DNA of 64,000 nt from contig CBFIEM010000002.1 in assembly GCA_965661625.1 (NCBI GenBank), forward strand, positions 186,001 to 250,000, given 5' to 3'. A program made the translations under genes and the position numbers. The notes under the pieces were generated by a model. It was not told where the DNA came from and made no database searches. It worked only from the letters and a program-made list of their open reading frames with translations. This DNA is from GCA-2705995 sp965661625 (GTDB lineage: Bacteria > Bacteroidota > Bacteroidia > Flavobacteriales_G > Salibacteraceae). Below are positions 35,183 through 43,530 of the stretch, piece after piece. Within the stretch, counting starts at the first letter, position 1. The number at the start of each line of letters is the position of its first letter.

Positions 35183-35667
35183 ATTATTTCTTCATCTGTA
35201 TTGTAAAAAGGACCCCACTGAATTTCAGATACCACATCATCATCCATCCAGAAATTAATGTTTGCTTCTGGCAGACTGACCATTTCGAAATTCTCATCAT
35301 CATCGGTAGATATGTCATCATCATCTTCGTCAAGAAGCTGTTGAACAGTTACTTCCCCAAGGTCCATGGAATTGAGTTTTTCAATTAAGCTTTCTTTTTC
35401 CATTCCCACAAACTTCACATCGTTGAGGGTATAGTCTTCGCCGCTTACGGCCATTGATGTTAGGCGCCAATCTTCTGACTCATCAAAAGAGACACTAAAT
35501 TCAAGTTTATCGAAATGGTGAGATTCTGCTTGGTCAAGATCCCCATCTGGGTATGCAAAACGATCTATTTCAGTTGGATTTCCTATTGCTTTGTGCAATG
35601 CATTGCGATTCATGCCAAATGAAATTCCTTCTAATCCTTTTCCAATGATGATAGCTTTGTGCTTCAT
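35170..35667 (-). CDS. acidic protein of unknown function, 165 residues
   Basis: A cytoplasmic-looking protein with no signal. It begins MKHKAIIIGKGLEGISFGMNR, has a beta-rich central region, and an extreme Asp/Glu stretch (DEDDDDISTDDDENFE, about 113-128) before a C-terminal WMDDDVVSEIQWG segment. I do not recognise it. The acidic patch could bind cations or basic partners. It overlaps the methyltransferase start by 13 bases and ends 15 bases after the M16 gene. Confidence 0.65.
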   Translation of the reverse strand: MKHKAIIIGKGLEGISFGMNRNALHKAIGNPTEIDRFAYPDGDLDQAESHHFDKLEFSVSFDESEDWRLTSMAVSGEDYTLNDVKFVGMEKESLIEKLNSMDLGEVTVQQLLDEDDDDISTDDDENFEMVSLPEANINFWMDDDVVSEIQWGPFYNTDEEIIWPS

Positions 35668-35681
35668 AATATGTGATTAAA

Positions 35682-36914
35682 TTAATCGTGGTTTTTACGA
35701 AATACAAAGGTACTGAGCTCATTTGGATTAAACACTTCATTTGCAAGTTCCTGTAAGCTAATTGCAGATATTGTATCAATCTCTTTGTAAATGGAACGAA
35801 GCGTGTCAATTCGGTTCATTGTTAAGAGTGATTTACCTAATGCAATCATTAAGTTTCCTCCGCTTTCTTGGCTCAATGCAATTTGTCCTTTAAGCTGTTC
35901 TTTGGCTTGGTGAAGTTGTCTTACTCCAAGCGGTTTATCCCTTAATTTTTTGAGCTCCTTGCAGATAAGCTCTATCCCTCGTTCGAGGTGTTGTTCGTCT
36001 ACTCCCAAATAAACACTAAACAGGCCTGCGTCTGAATAGCTTTGATAATTTGATTCGAGGTTATAAGCAAAGCCATATTTCTCAGAAATGTTGAGGTTTA
36101 ACCGATTGTTCATCGAAGGGCCTCCAAGCAGGTTGTTAAGCAGAATAAATGGCCTTCTAGCCAGGCTATCGTAAGCGTAAGCAGGGCCTCCAATCATGCC
36201 GTGTGCCTGAAAAACTTCCCTTTGAATGATTTTTTGCGAAGGAGAATAAGGTAATTTGGTTTTGCTGGTAGAATGCGTAAAAGGTTTAACATGCGTGGGC
36301 ACATATTTCTCTAAAAGGTTTTTAACCTTTAATGAACTGATATTGCCCACAGAAGCAAATACCATATTTTCTGGGTGATAATAGTCTGTTGTAAACTGAA
36401 TTAAATCTGCACGATCAATTTGTTTTAATGAACCTGTGTTGCCCAAAATCGACCTTCCAAGTGGGTGATTGTTAAAAATAAACTCTTCGAAATCATCGAA
36501 AATTTGTTCTGCTGGAGAGTCTTGGTAGGAGAGGATTTCATCGCGAACAACTTCTTTTTCTTTTTCAATTTCCTTTTCTGGATACGTGGAATGAAAAAGG
36601 ATATCGCTCAACAATTCAATAGCACGCTCGAAGTGTTGAGGTAAAAAGGAAGCATGGATGGCGGTATCCTCTTTTGAGGTGTACGCATTGAGTTCAGCCC
36701 CAACCGCATCCATTCGGTTCAGAATATGATAAGGTTTCCGCTTAACTGTTCCTTTGAAGATACAGTGTTCAAGCAGGTGAGCTAATCCATTTAAAGGGTG
36801 TGGTTCATGACGCGTCCCAGCATTTACGATAAATGCGCAATGTGCAGCAGGAGAGTTTACGCGTTGATGAACTACACGCATCCCGTTGCTTAGCTCAAAC
36901 TGTTCAAACTCCAT
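35682..36914 (-). CDS. M16 family zinc peptidase
   Basis: A 410-residue insulinase-type peptidase with the inverted zinc motif HLLEH (46-50) and, further on, NAYTSKEDTAIHASFLP and a Glu-rich KEIEKEKEVVRDEI region supplying the third ligand. A second inactive half follows, as is usual for the 45-kDa subunits. No signal peptide is visible, so it is probably cytoplasmic. It starts four bases after the helicase stop. Confidence 0.92.
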   Translation of the reverse strand: MEFEQFELSNGMRVVHQRVNSPAAHCAFIVNAGTRHEPHPLNGLAHLLEHCIFKGTVKRKPYHILNRMDAVGAELNAYTSKEDTAIHASFLPQHFERAIELLSDILFHSTYPEKEIEKEKEVVRDEILSYQDSPAEQIFDDFEEFIFNNHPLGRSILGNTGSLKQIDRADLIQFTTDYYHPENMVFASVGNISSLKVKNLLEKYVPTHVKPFTHSTSKTKLPYSPSQKIIQREVFQAHGMIGGPAYAYDSLARRPFILLNNLLGGPSMNNRLNLNISEKYGFAYNLESNYQSYSDAGLFSVYLGVDEQHLERGIELICKELKKLRDKPLGVRQLHQAKEQLKGQIALSQESGGNLMIALGKSLLTMNRIDTLRSIYKEIDTISAISLQELANEVFNPNELSTFVFRKNHD

Positions 36915-36917
36915 GAA

Positions 36918-38204
36918 TTAATTGTCTTGATTTCTGCGTTTAGGCCTTGGTTTTGGTTTGTGGTTCCGAGGCTGTTCATTTCCCCTTGGTTTTCCTTTTC
37001 CTTTTGAGCGAAACTTACCATGATTTCCTCGGCCACCTTTTTGAGGACGCTTTTTTGTAGGCTCGTAGAGAGGGCTTTCACCGATAGATTCGGGGGTGTT
37101 TTGCTTATCTACTGTGCGTTCTATCAGGAGTTCAATGTTATAGAATCTGGGTTGTTGTGACTCATTTATGAAGGTGTATGCAGCACCTTTAGAACCGGCT
37201 CTTGCAGTTCTTCCAATGCGATGAACATAATCAGCAGGATCATCGGGAACATCGAAGTTAACCACGTGACTAAGTTCATCAATATCAATGCCTCGGGATA
37301 ATATATCAGTGGCAATAAGCACCACGAATTCTCCAGATTTGAATAGGCGCAACGTCTCATTGCGTTCATCTTGGTCTTTGCCACTATGGATAGCCCGTGC
37401 TTTAATTTGAGCAGATACCAATTCGCGGTAGGTTTTATCTGCCATTTCCTTAGTAGAGGTAAAAACAATCATGTTTTTCACGTGCTCATTGGTTAAGATG
37501 TGCTTGAGGAGTTGAATCTTATTTCCATCATGAACAAGGAACCCTTGTTGGTTTATTCCTTCTGCTGGTTTCGCAATTGCGAGGTTTATTTGCTTTGGGT
37601 TTTCAAGAATTTCCTGGGCGAGCTTGCGAATACCGGAAGCCATAGTAGCCGAGAAGAGCAGCGTCTGCCTGGTTGTGCTGCATTTGGAAACAATTTTGCG
37701 AATATCGCTGATGAACCCCATATCGAGCATGCGATCAGCTTCGTCAAGGATCAACACTTCAATATCTTGTAAGCTTAATATGCCCAAATTCAAGTAGCTC
37801 AACAGTCTTCCTGGGGTAGCGATGAGAATTTCAGTTCCTGATTGAATAGCTTGTTTTTGTGCCACAAAATTATCACTCTGATTCCCTCCGTATACTGCTT
37901 GAGATGCTACTCCAGTGAAATAGGAAAGTCCATCAAGATTTTGATCAATTTGAATTGCTAACTCCCTAGTTGGCACTAGAATCAAGCAACGAACGCCTTT
38001 TCCTTTGGTTTGAATCATGCGGTTAACCACCGGAATAATGAATGCGCCGGTTTTACCTGTTCCTGTTTGAGCACAGGCAATAAGGTCTGTTCCTGCTTGT
38101 ATTATGGGGATTGCTTCTTCCTGAATAGGTGTGGTTTCTTCGTAACGCATTGCTTCAATGCCTTCGAGCAGTGAATCTGCTAAGGGGAGTTCTCTAAATT
38201 TCAA
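36918..38204 (-). CDS. rhlE: DEAD-box RNA helicase, RhlE type
   Basis: A 428-residue helicase with Walker A AQTGTGKT (45-52), PTRELA, DEAD (around residues 152-155), SAT and HRIGRTARAG, followed by a basic Gly/Arg/Lys-rich tail (RPQKGGRGNHGKFRSKGKG) that binds RNA. RhlE acts in ribosome maturation and RNA decay, often under cold. It lies four bases upstream of the M16 gene and 11 bases after the regulator gene. Confidence 0.93.
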   Translation of the reverse strand: MKFRELPLADSLLEGIEAMRYEETTPIQEEAIPIIQAGTDLIACAQTGTGKTGAFIIPVVNRMIQTKGKGVRCLILVPTRELAIQIDQNLDGLSYFTGVASQAVYGGNQSDNFVAQKQAIQSGTEILIATPGRLLSYLNLGILSLQDIEVLILDEADRMLDMGFISDIRKIVSKCSTTRQTLLFSATMASGIRKLAQEILENPKQINLAIAKPAEGINQQGFLVHDGNKIQLLKHILTNEHVKNMIVFTSTKEMADKTYRELVSAQIKARAIHSGKDQDERNETLRLFKSGEFVVLIATDILSRGIDIDELSHVVNFDVPDDPADYVHRIGRTARAGSKGAAYTFINESQQPRFYNIELLIERTVDKQNTPESIGESPLYEPTKKRPQKGGRGNHGKFRSKGKGKPRGNEQPRNHKPKPRPKRRNQDN

Positions 38205-38215
38205 TTGAGTTGTAT

Positions 38216-38974
38216 TTAAGTCGTTTTTTGATTTGCTGCTTCTTGCAGCTCATGTGCAAAGGCCTCATCAACAGACAGCCTTCCTTTATTCTGTACTAAT
38301 ATTGCCACTTTGTATTTAGCATTGTACATTTCTAAATACTTTGTATTGAGCAAGGTAGTTGAATTTGTTTGACAAAATCCTAAATCTTTTAAATCCGGTA
38401 CAAGCGATTGAAAGGGACGATTTAGCTTGTAAACTTGTAATGTGTGGTCTAACAATTTACAGGATCCATCTTGCTGTTCAGTGAGGTGCAGAACATCAGT
38501 TAATGCAATGGTTTCGAAACGATTTCCTGTTTGCAACAGCAAGGCTTCGCCGTCAGCTGATAGTCCAGCAAAAAATCGTCTGAGTACACCTGGGATATTT
38601 GGATTAAATTTAGGTTTGACGGATTTAAAATCTGTCATTATTTTGGCGCATTCCTGTTGGCTACAGTTTTTGTGTAAGCTGTATATATTAAACCGTTCAA
38701 AAAGCTCGTCGAGAAAACGATTTGGATTGTGATACATGATTGTGGGAGCCTTGATCGGAGCCATTTTAAAGATATTCATCCCTTTTCCTTCATCCATATC
38801 TACATCCACAATAATAGCAAGGAGCTCCTTCGCATTCAACAACCAAAGCGCTGCACCTTTACGATCATGAAACACATGTGTGTCACAAGGAGTTGCAGAA
38901 ACAGAATTAAGACACCCTTGAATGTGTTCGATCGCTATGGGGTCATTACTAATGATGGCGATTTTTTGCGGCAT
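38216..38974 (-). CDS. receiver-like / LytTR-type regulator, atypical
   Basis: A 252-residue protein with an N-terminal flavodoxin-like receiver fold (KIAIISNDPIAIEHIQ, then AIIVDVDMDEGKGMN with a candidate phosphoacceptor Asp) and a C-terminal LytTR-like domain (LLLQTGNRFETIALTDVLHLTEQQDGS, then a VAILVQNKGRLSVDEAFAHEL segment). Where a canonical LytTR has the basic RVHRS-type stretch, this protein has CQTNSTTLLN, so its DNA contact is uncertain. It starts the nine-gene cluster; role unknown. Confidence 0.65.
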   Translation of the reverse strand: MPQKIAIISNDPIAIEHIQGCLNSVSATPCDTHVFHDRKGAALWLLNAKELLAIIVDVDMDEGKGMNIFKMAPIKAPTIMYHNPNRFLDELFERFNIYSLHKNCSQQECAKIMTDFKSVKPKFNPNIPGVLRRFFAGLSADGEALLLQTGNRFETIALTDVLHLTEQQDGSCKLLDHTLQVYKLNRPFQSLVPDLKDLGFCQTNSTTLLNTKYLEMYNAKYKVAILVQNKGRLSVDEAFAHELQEAANQKTT

Positions 38975-39073
38975 AGACTGAGGTAAAATTATTGAAAAAT
39001 ACAGTGCGTATCACCATAAGTTACAAGGTAATATCTCCCCTGCTTGATTTTTCATTTTCGATATTGTTTGAAT

Positions 39074-39081
39074 TACTTTTG
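39074..39081 (+). promoter_or_regulatory. Bacteroidota -7 box (TACTTTTG), upstream of nitroreductase
   Basis: TAnnTTTG match 143 bases before the ATG at 39224, giving a leader of about 135 bases. No structured element was found in the leader. Confidence 0.4.
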
Positions 39082-39223
39082 CATGGACCATTTAAGGACG
39101 CTAGGTTACTACGATATGCCTAGGAGATTGGTTGCAGAGGCTCTATTTTAAATTGCTTTTTATCAGGCGATATTTTCAAAAGGCTTAAATTGAACTAATT
39201 CAAAGGATGAAGCGGAATTTATT

Positions 39224-39805
39224 ATGATGAGATTTAATGTAAGCGAGATTAATGATTGTATTCGCACTAGACGTTCCATATACCCCAGTCAGTTTTCTGA
39301 TCGGCTGGTTGCTAAAGAGTTGATTGAGGTGTTGCTAGAGAATGCACGTTGGGCACCTACGCATAAGTTAACAGAACCGTGGCGCTTTACAGTGTTTTAT
39401 GATGAGGCTTCTACCAGGTTTGGTGTTGATCATGCAAGTATGTGTAAAATGGCTGATGCATCCTTTAGTGATTTAAAGGCAAATAAAATGAAGGAGAAGG
39501 CCAAGCGATCATCTGCGATAATTGCGATTGTAATGAAGGATTCGGGTTCTGTTCCTGAGACCGAAGAAATAAGTGCGGTTGCTATGGCGGTAGAAAATAT
39601 GTACATCACGTGTTCTGCCTATGGATTAGGTATGTATTGGGGTTCAGGAGGGATGACTTACACTAAGGAGATGCACTCGTATTTGAAACTGAACGAAGAC
39701 GAACGATGCTTGGGTTTTATTTACCTCGGATACCCAGAAGGAGATTGGCCTAAGAAAACGGCGCGCACTGAACGAAGAATATTCACAAAGTGGATTGAGG
39801 ACTAA
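39224..39805 (+). CDS. nitroreductase family flavoprotein
   Basis: A 193-residue protein with the FMN-binding RTRRSIYPSQFSD opening, ENARWAPTHKLTEPWRFTVF, and the GMYWGSGGMTY segment near the C-terminus, which match the NfsA/YdjA-like nitroreductase family. It reduces nitro compounds, quinones or flavins with NAD(P)H; the real substrate is unknown. It ends 39 bases before the DUF4920 gene, which has its own promoter box. Confidence 0.9.
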   Translation: MMRFNVSEINDCIRTRRSIYPSQFSDRLVAKELIEVLLENARWAPTHKLTEPWRFTVFYDEASTRFGVDHASMCKMADASFSDLKANKMKEKAKRSSAIIAIVMKDSGSVPETEEISAVAMAVENMYITCSAYGLGMYWGSGGMTYTKEMHSYLKLNEDERCLGFIYLGYPEGDWPKKTARTERRIFTKWIED

Positions 39806-39817
39806 CGTCATTTAAAT

Positions 39818-39825
39818 TAACTTTG
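39818..39825 (+). promoter_or_regulatory. Bacteroidota -7 box (TAACTTTG) for the DUF4920 gene
   Basis: TAnnTTTG match 27 bases before the ATG at 39845. Confidence 0.5.
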
Positions 39826-39844
39826 AATCTAACAAAATTGAATT

Positions 39845-40372
39845 ATGAAAAGAGTATTGATTTTAATGATTTCAGCAAGTGTGCTTGCAAGTTGCGGTTC
39901 AACAGCCTCAACGGATGATGAAGCTTCAGTTACCAAAACCGACTCAGTTGAAACCGCCGAAGGAGAGGCTTCAGTTTATCCCTACATGGATGGTGGAACT
40001 GTAAATGAGTCGGAAGCGATGAATACAGCTGATTTCTTAACGGCAAAACAGGGCTTTGAAGGTGACAGCATGGATGTAACACTTTCGGCAGATATCGTTT
40101 CAGCCTGCACCAAAAAGGGTTGCTGGATGAAAGTTGATCTAGGAAATGGAGAAGATATGATGGTCCGTTTTAAAGATTATGGGTTTTTCGTACCACTGGA
40201 TGCTGCGGGCCACAAAACGGTTGTTACTGGCAAAGCATTTAATGATACCATCGACGTAGCGACCCTGAAACATTATGCAGAGGATGCAGGTGCTTCTGAG
40301 GATAGTATAGCTAAAATCACTGAACCTCAGATTACATATTCATTCTTGGCTGAAGGAGTCCTTGTAAAATGA
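39845..40372 (+). CDS. DUF4920 lipoprotein
   Basis: A 175-residue lipoprotein (lipobox VLASC, Cys17) with the DUF4920 pattern: SACTKKGCWMKVDLGNGEDMMVRFKDYGFFVPLDAAGHKTVV, given here as separate blocks CTKKGCWM, VRFKDYGFFVPLD and LKHYAEDAG. Two conserved Cys flank KKG, likely a metal or redox site. Function unknown. The stop overlaps the following CxxCH gene by four bases (ATGA), so they are translationally coupled. Confidence 0.85.
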   Translation: MKRVLILMISASVLASCGSTASTDDEASVTKTDSVETAEGEASVYPYMDGGTVNESEAMNTADFLTAKQGFEGDSMDVTLSADIVSACTKKGCWMKVDLGNGEDMMVRFKDYGFFVPLDAAGHKTVVTGKAFNDTIDVATLKHYAEDAGASEDSIAKITEPQITYSFLAEGVLVK

Positions 40373-40824
40373 TTAGGTCATTGGTATGGTTCTTCGTTCT
40401 TTGCAGTTTAACGTTGTTTACAGCGTGCAATGAGGCTGAGCCTGATGTTGCTAAAGAACAGCCAGAAGCAACTGTGCGCGATGGACAACAACTTTATACA
40501 CCGAGTGAGTTGGCCCTGTTTATGCGTCAAATGAACGATACGTTAAAGTGGGTGAAGAAGCGGATTAAGCACGATTCGTTTGCCGCAAATCAAGATAAGA
40601 TTCTTCAGTTTGCTGAAATGGTAATGCTTGAGTCAACTCCAGGAATGATTAAGGATCAAAGTCATTTCGAAGGATATGCCACCCATTACTTGCAGCGGAT
40701 TGAAGAACTCCGCACTGATCCGAACGTAGCATCATTCAATGGAGTAGTGGAGGCCTGTATTACGTGCCATCAAACCTATTGTTCTGGCCCTTTAGAACGA
40801 ATAGGGAAACTCACTATAAAGTAG
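40369..40824 (+). CDS. CxxCH lipoprotein (cytochrome c'-like)
   Basis: A 151-residue lipoprotein (lipobox LFTAC, Cys20) with a helical body (residues 45-125) and a C-terminal haem-binding CITCH (Cys130-His134) followed by another Cys in YCSGP. A single CxxCH near the end of a four-helix protein is the layout of cytochrome c' and similar envelope haemproteins. The haem is not proven. It is coupled to DUF4920 by a four-base overlap, suggesting the two proteins act together in the periplasm. Confidence 0.75.
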   Translation: MIRSLVWFFVLCSLTLFTACNEAEPDVAKEQPEATVRDGQQLYTPSELALFMRQMNDTLKWVKKRIKHDSFAANQDKILQFAEMVMLESTPGMIKDQSHFEGYATHYLQRIEELRTDPNVASFNGVVEACITCHQTYCSGPLERIGKLTIK

Positions 40825-40852
40825 CTGCAAGTACTTTGAAAAGATTAAGCAT

Positions 40853-40884
40853 AAAAAAAAGCGCTGGTTGCAGCGCTTTTTTTT
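40853..40884 (+). terminator. bidirectional terminator between the CxxCH gene and rplS
   Basis: The stem AAAAAAAAGCGCTG with loop GTTG and its complement, flanked by A and T runs. Confidence 0.85.
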
Positions 40885-40905
40885 ATGCTTTTAAATCGTT
40901 GATGC

Positions 40906-41256
40906 TTAACGTCTTTTCTCTTTGATACGTGCTGCCTTACCTCTGCGCTCACGTAGGTAATAGATTCGCGCTCTGCGAACTACACCAACCTTGTTTACGT
41001 CAATTTTCTCGATTGAAGGAGATGCTACTGGAATAATACGTTCGATACCGATACCGTTTGAGATTTTACGAATCGTAAATGTCTCAGTTGCACCAGAACC
41101 TTTGCGTTGAATAACAGTTCCTTGAAACTGCTGTACACGCTCTTTGTTTCCTTCGCGTATTTTATAGTGTACCGTAATGGTATCTCCTGCTTTGAATGTA
41201 GGTAAGTCGTTTGTTTGACTTACTGACGTGCTAATTTCTCTAATAATCGGATTCAT
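40906..41256 (-). CDS. rplS: 50S ribosomal protein L19
   Basis: A 116-residue protein with the L19 hallmarks: FKAGDTITVHYKIREGNKERVQQFQGTVI as separated blocks GDTITVHYKI and VQQFQGTVIQRKG, then RIIPVASPSIEKIDV and YYLRERRGKAARIKEKRR. It sits at the 30S-50S interface of the ribosome. It is 81 bases downstream of trmD on the same strand, the usual gene order, but it has its own -7 box. Confidence 0.98.
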   Translation of the reverse strand: MNPIIREISTSVSQTNDLPTFKAGDTITVHYKIREGNKERVQQFQGTVIQRKGSGATETFTIRKISNGIGIERIIPVASPSIEKIDVNKVGVVRRARIYYLRERRGKAARIKEKRR

Positions 41257-41292
41257 CGTAATTCCTTTTAACGCCTGTTAAAATTGAGTGTG

Positions 41293-41300
41293 CAAATGTA
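41293..41300 (-). promoter_or_regulatory. Bacteroidota -7 box (TACATTTG) for rplS
   Basis: Matches TAnnTTTG on the minus strand, 37 bases before the rplS ATG. Confidence 0.5.
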
Positions 41301-41336
41301 GGTAATTCTGAATAGATAACTAAGAACTTGAATAAT

Positions 41337-42014
41337 TTATTCATCCAATAAATCTGGTCTTAAAGTGGTAGTTCGTTGAAGAGCTTGGTTATGCCTCCAC
41401 TTTTCAATTTCTTTCGTATTACCCGAAGTTAGGATTTCAGGTACGCGCCAGCCTCTAAATTCCGCGGGCCTCGTGTAAACTGGAGGAGCCAATAATTGGT
41501 CTTGAAATGAGTCAGAAAGAGCACTGGAGCCATCGCCTAAAACGCCTGGTATTAAGCGGATTATTGCATCGCATACCACTGCAGCCGCAAGTTCACCCCC
41601 AGAAATAACAAAGTCGCCAATACTAATTTCCTGTGTAATGTAGTGGTCTCGAATACGCTGATCAATACCTTTGTAATGGCCACAGACAATGATAATACTT
41701 CGGTAAGAGGACATTTTGTTAGCTACACGCTGATTGAAGCGTTTCCCATCTGGGGTCATGTAGATGACTTCATCATACGTTCTTGCTGCTAAGAGCGAAT
41801 CCAGACAATTAGCCAAAGGCTCAACCATCATAACCATTCCAGCTCCCCCACCAAATTGATAGTCATCCACCCGATTGTGTTTATCGCTAGCAAATTTTCT
41901 TGGATCGTGGTAATTAATTTCGGCATAGCCTTCTTCAATAGCACGTTTCATGATGCTGTCTCCAAATGGGCTTTTGAGAAGCTGCGGTAATATGGTAACT
42001 ATGTCTATTCGCAC
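41337..42014 (-). CDS. trmD: tRNA (guanine(37)-N1)-methyltransferase
   Basis: A 225-residue protein with the TrmD opening VRIDIVTILPQLL, the SPFGDSIMKRAIEEG block, DDYQFGGGAGM and the knot region ISIGDFVISGGELAA. It methylates G37 in tRNAs ending CNN to keep the reading frame. I take the GTG at 42014 as start because the upstream reading frame (an ATG at 42053) begins inside the terminator hairpin at 42034-42064 and adds 13 residues unlike any TrmD. Confidence 0.95.
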   Translation of the reverse strand: MRIDIVTILPQLLKSPFGDSIMKRAIEEGYAEINYHDPRKFASDKHNRVDDYQFGGGAGMVMMVEPLANCLDSLLAARTYDEVIYMTPDGKRFNQRVANKMSSYRSIIIVCGHYKGIDQRIRDHYITQEISIGDFVISGGELAAAVVCDAIIRLIPGVLGDGSSALSDSFQDQLLAPPVYTRPAEFRGWRVPEILTSGNTKEIEKWRHNQALQRTTTLRPDLLDE

Positions 42015-42033
42015 AATGCAAACATAAAACAAG

Positions 42034-42064
42034 AAAGCCCTGTTATATTCCACAACAGGGCTTT
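42034..42064 (-). terminator. terminator between the TPR gene and trmD
   Basis: The stem AAAGCCCTGTT/AACAGGGCTTT with a nine-base loop; on the minus strand it ends the 42087 gene before trmD. Confidence 0.75.
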
Positions 42065-42086
42065 ATCTTGATTAATTTCGAATCAC

Positions 42087-42863
42087 TTACCCGGTGATTT
42101 CTTTAAGCTTGCGCGTAAATTTCGCATTGTCAGGGTCAAGTGTTCTTGCGAGCTCCATAACTTCTTGAGCTTCTGCGATGTTATTTTTTTCAATCAGGTA
42201 ATTTGCGTAATACAGAAACCCGTCTTCAAACGCCATTTCAGTATACCTGTTTTTTTCGTATGCTCCCTTAGAAGCAATTTCACGAAACCCCTCTAAAGCG
42301 AGCTGAACTTCTTCCATACCCACTTTTGTATTCCGACTTAGTAAATCACAAGTTCCTTTGATTAGACGAACAGCATTGTCTGATTCATCAATGTACAAGG
42401 TGTACTTATAATAGTATACAGCTTTACGGAAATTGTCCATTGCCAAATATGACTTGGCTTCTTCAATCCCTACCTGTTTAAGTTCTAGTAAATAATCAAT
42501 GTTGTCTTCGAAAAGCGGATATCCTCCTTTGTCTGCAAGTTTGTCATCTTTTTTCTTAAACTTAGACCCGTACTTAATCGCGTCTTTTTTAGCATTTTTA
42601 TATGCTTCTAATTCATTAAGTTCAGGGTCTTCTGCAATTTTAAGCAGGCACATAGACATGTACAAATACGGTTCAGACTCCCTACGATGATCATCGTCAT
42701 CAGCAATTTTCTCAGCCTTCATGAGGCATTTTTCATAATCACTCATAACGTATAGGTCAAAAAGCTTTTGATGCTCTCCACCATTTACTTGTGCGAAAGT
42801 TAATTGACCCATAAGTGTTGCTATACAACTTAAAAAACTAATTTTAAGGCTTGATGTGCTCAT
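42087..42863 (-). CDS. secreted TPR-like protein
   Basis: A 258-residue protein with a signal peptide (to about residue 24, ending TFAQ) and helical repeats resembling tetratricopeptide units: YEKCLMKAEKIADDDDH, FRKAVYYYKYTLYIDESDNA and AEAQEVMELARTLDPDNAKF. Probably a periplasmic or outer-membrane-side scaffold. No catalytic motif. The next gene downstream, trmD, is unrelated and separated by a terminator. Confidence 0.78.
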   Translation of the reverse strand: MSTSSLKISFLSCIATLMGQLTFAQVNGGEHQKLFDLYVMSDYEKCLMKAEKIADDDDHRRESEPYLYMSMCLLKIAEDPELNELEAYKNAKKDAIKYGSKFKKKDDKLADKGGYPLFEDNIDYLLELKQVGIEEAKSYLAMDNFRKAVYYYKYTLYIDESDNAVRLIKGTCDLLSRNTKVGMEEVQLALEGFREIASKGAYEKNRYTEMAFEDGFLYYANYLIEKNNIAEAQEVMELARTLDPDNAKFTRKLKEITG

Positions 42864-42972
42864 AATTCTTGTTATTATTCCTCAATACTAATCAAAAAGA
42901 AGAAGAGTTGCTTGCTCTTGAGTCAAATTTAATGCCATTCTGTTTATATGTTTGTTGACAGAGAATGGTGGT

Positions 42973-43530
42973 ATGTTGAAACGAGTCAAGATAAATAAAG
43001 AACAAGGGGAGTTGTCAATTGAGATTCTTGGAAGCCAAGAACCCTGGATGTTAAAGGCTATTTTGTTATGGACATTATTGTGGCTATCAATAGGGTTGCT
43101 CATCATAATATACTTAATAGCCGGATGGTTCAATGCTGAACAACAGCGTTTTTTCATTGTATTCTTAGCATTTTGGTCGTTTTTCGCTTGGAAAAGTGTG
43201 CAATCGTTATTGTATCAATGGAAGGGTATTGAGTATGTCACCTTTAAAGAAGGACGGTTGAATTACACACGTGATGCCGTGGCCTATAAACGCCAGCAAT
43301 CAGTTCCTGTTCAAGATATTAGTTCAGTTCGTGTAGTTGAGAAGAATAGAACTTCATTCGCTCAAGCGTATAATGCTTCTTTTTGGGTAGTAGGAAATGA
43401 ACAAATCCAGCTTGAATTAGCATCCAAGCAACTAGCACTAGGTATTCATTTGCAGCAAGCGGATGCACGCAGATTACAAGAGGTTCTTGCGCGCGCTATT
43501 AAACATCAAAAGCAAAAGGAATCGAAGTAA
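42973..43530 (+). CDS. membrane protein with a PH-like domain
   Basis: A 185-residue protein from the ATG at 42973: a short beta region (about 1-25), two hydrophobic helices (LKAILLWTLLWLSIGLLIIIYLI as two runs around 32-52, then FFIVFLAFWSFFAW) and a C-terminal soluble domain with PVQDISSVRVVEKNR, which resembles PH-like domains of membrane proteins. Role unknown. An in-frame TTG at 42952 is less likely as start. Its end overlaps the convergent CoA-transferase gene by about 30 bases. Confidence 0.65.
   Translation: MLKRVKINKEQGELSIEILGSQEPWMLKAILLWTLLWLSIGLLIIIYLIAGWFNAEQQRFFIVFLAFWSFFAWKSVQSLLYQWKGIEYVTFKEGRLNYTRDAVAYKRQQSVPVQDISSVRVVEKNRTSFAQAYNASFWVVGNEQIQLELASKQLALGIHLQQADARRLQEVLARAIKHQKQKESK

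Noticed and set aside
39083..39151. 22-residue frame MDHLRTLGYYDMPRRL... as a leader peptide of the nitroreductase gene
   Set aside because: Its ATG lies at or before the transcription start predicted from the -7 box at 39074-39081, so it would not be translated.
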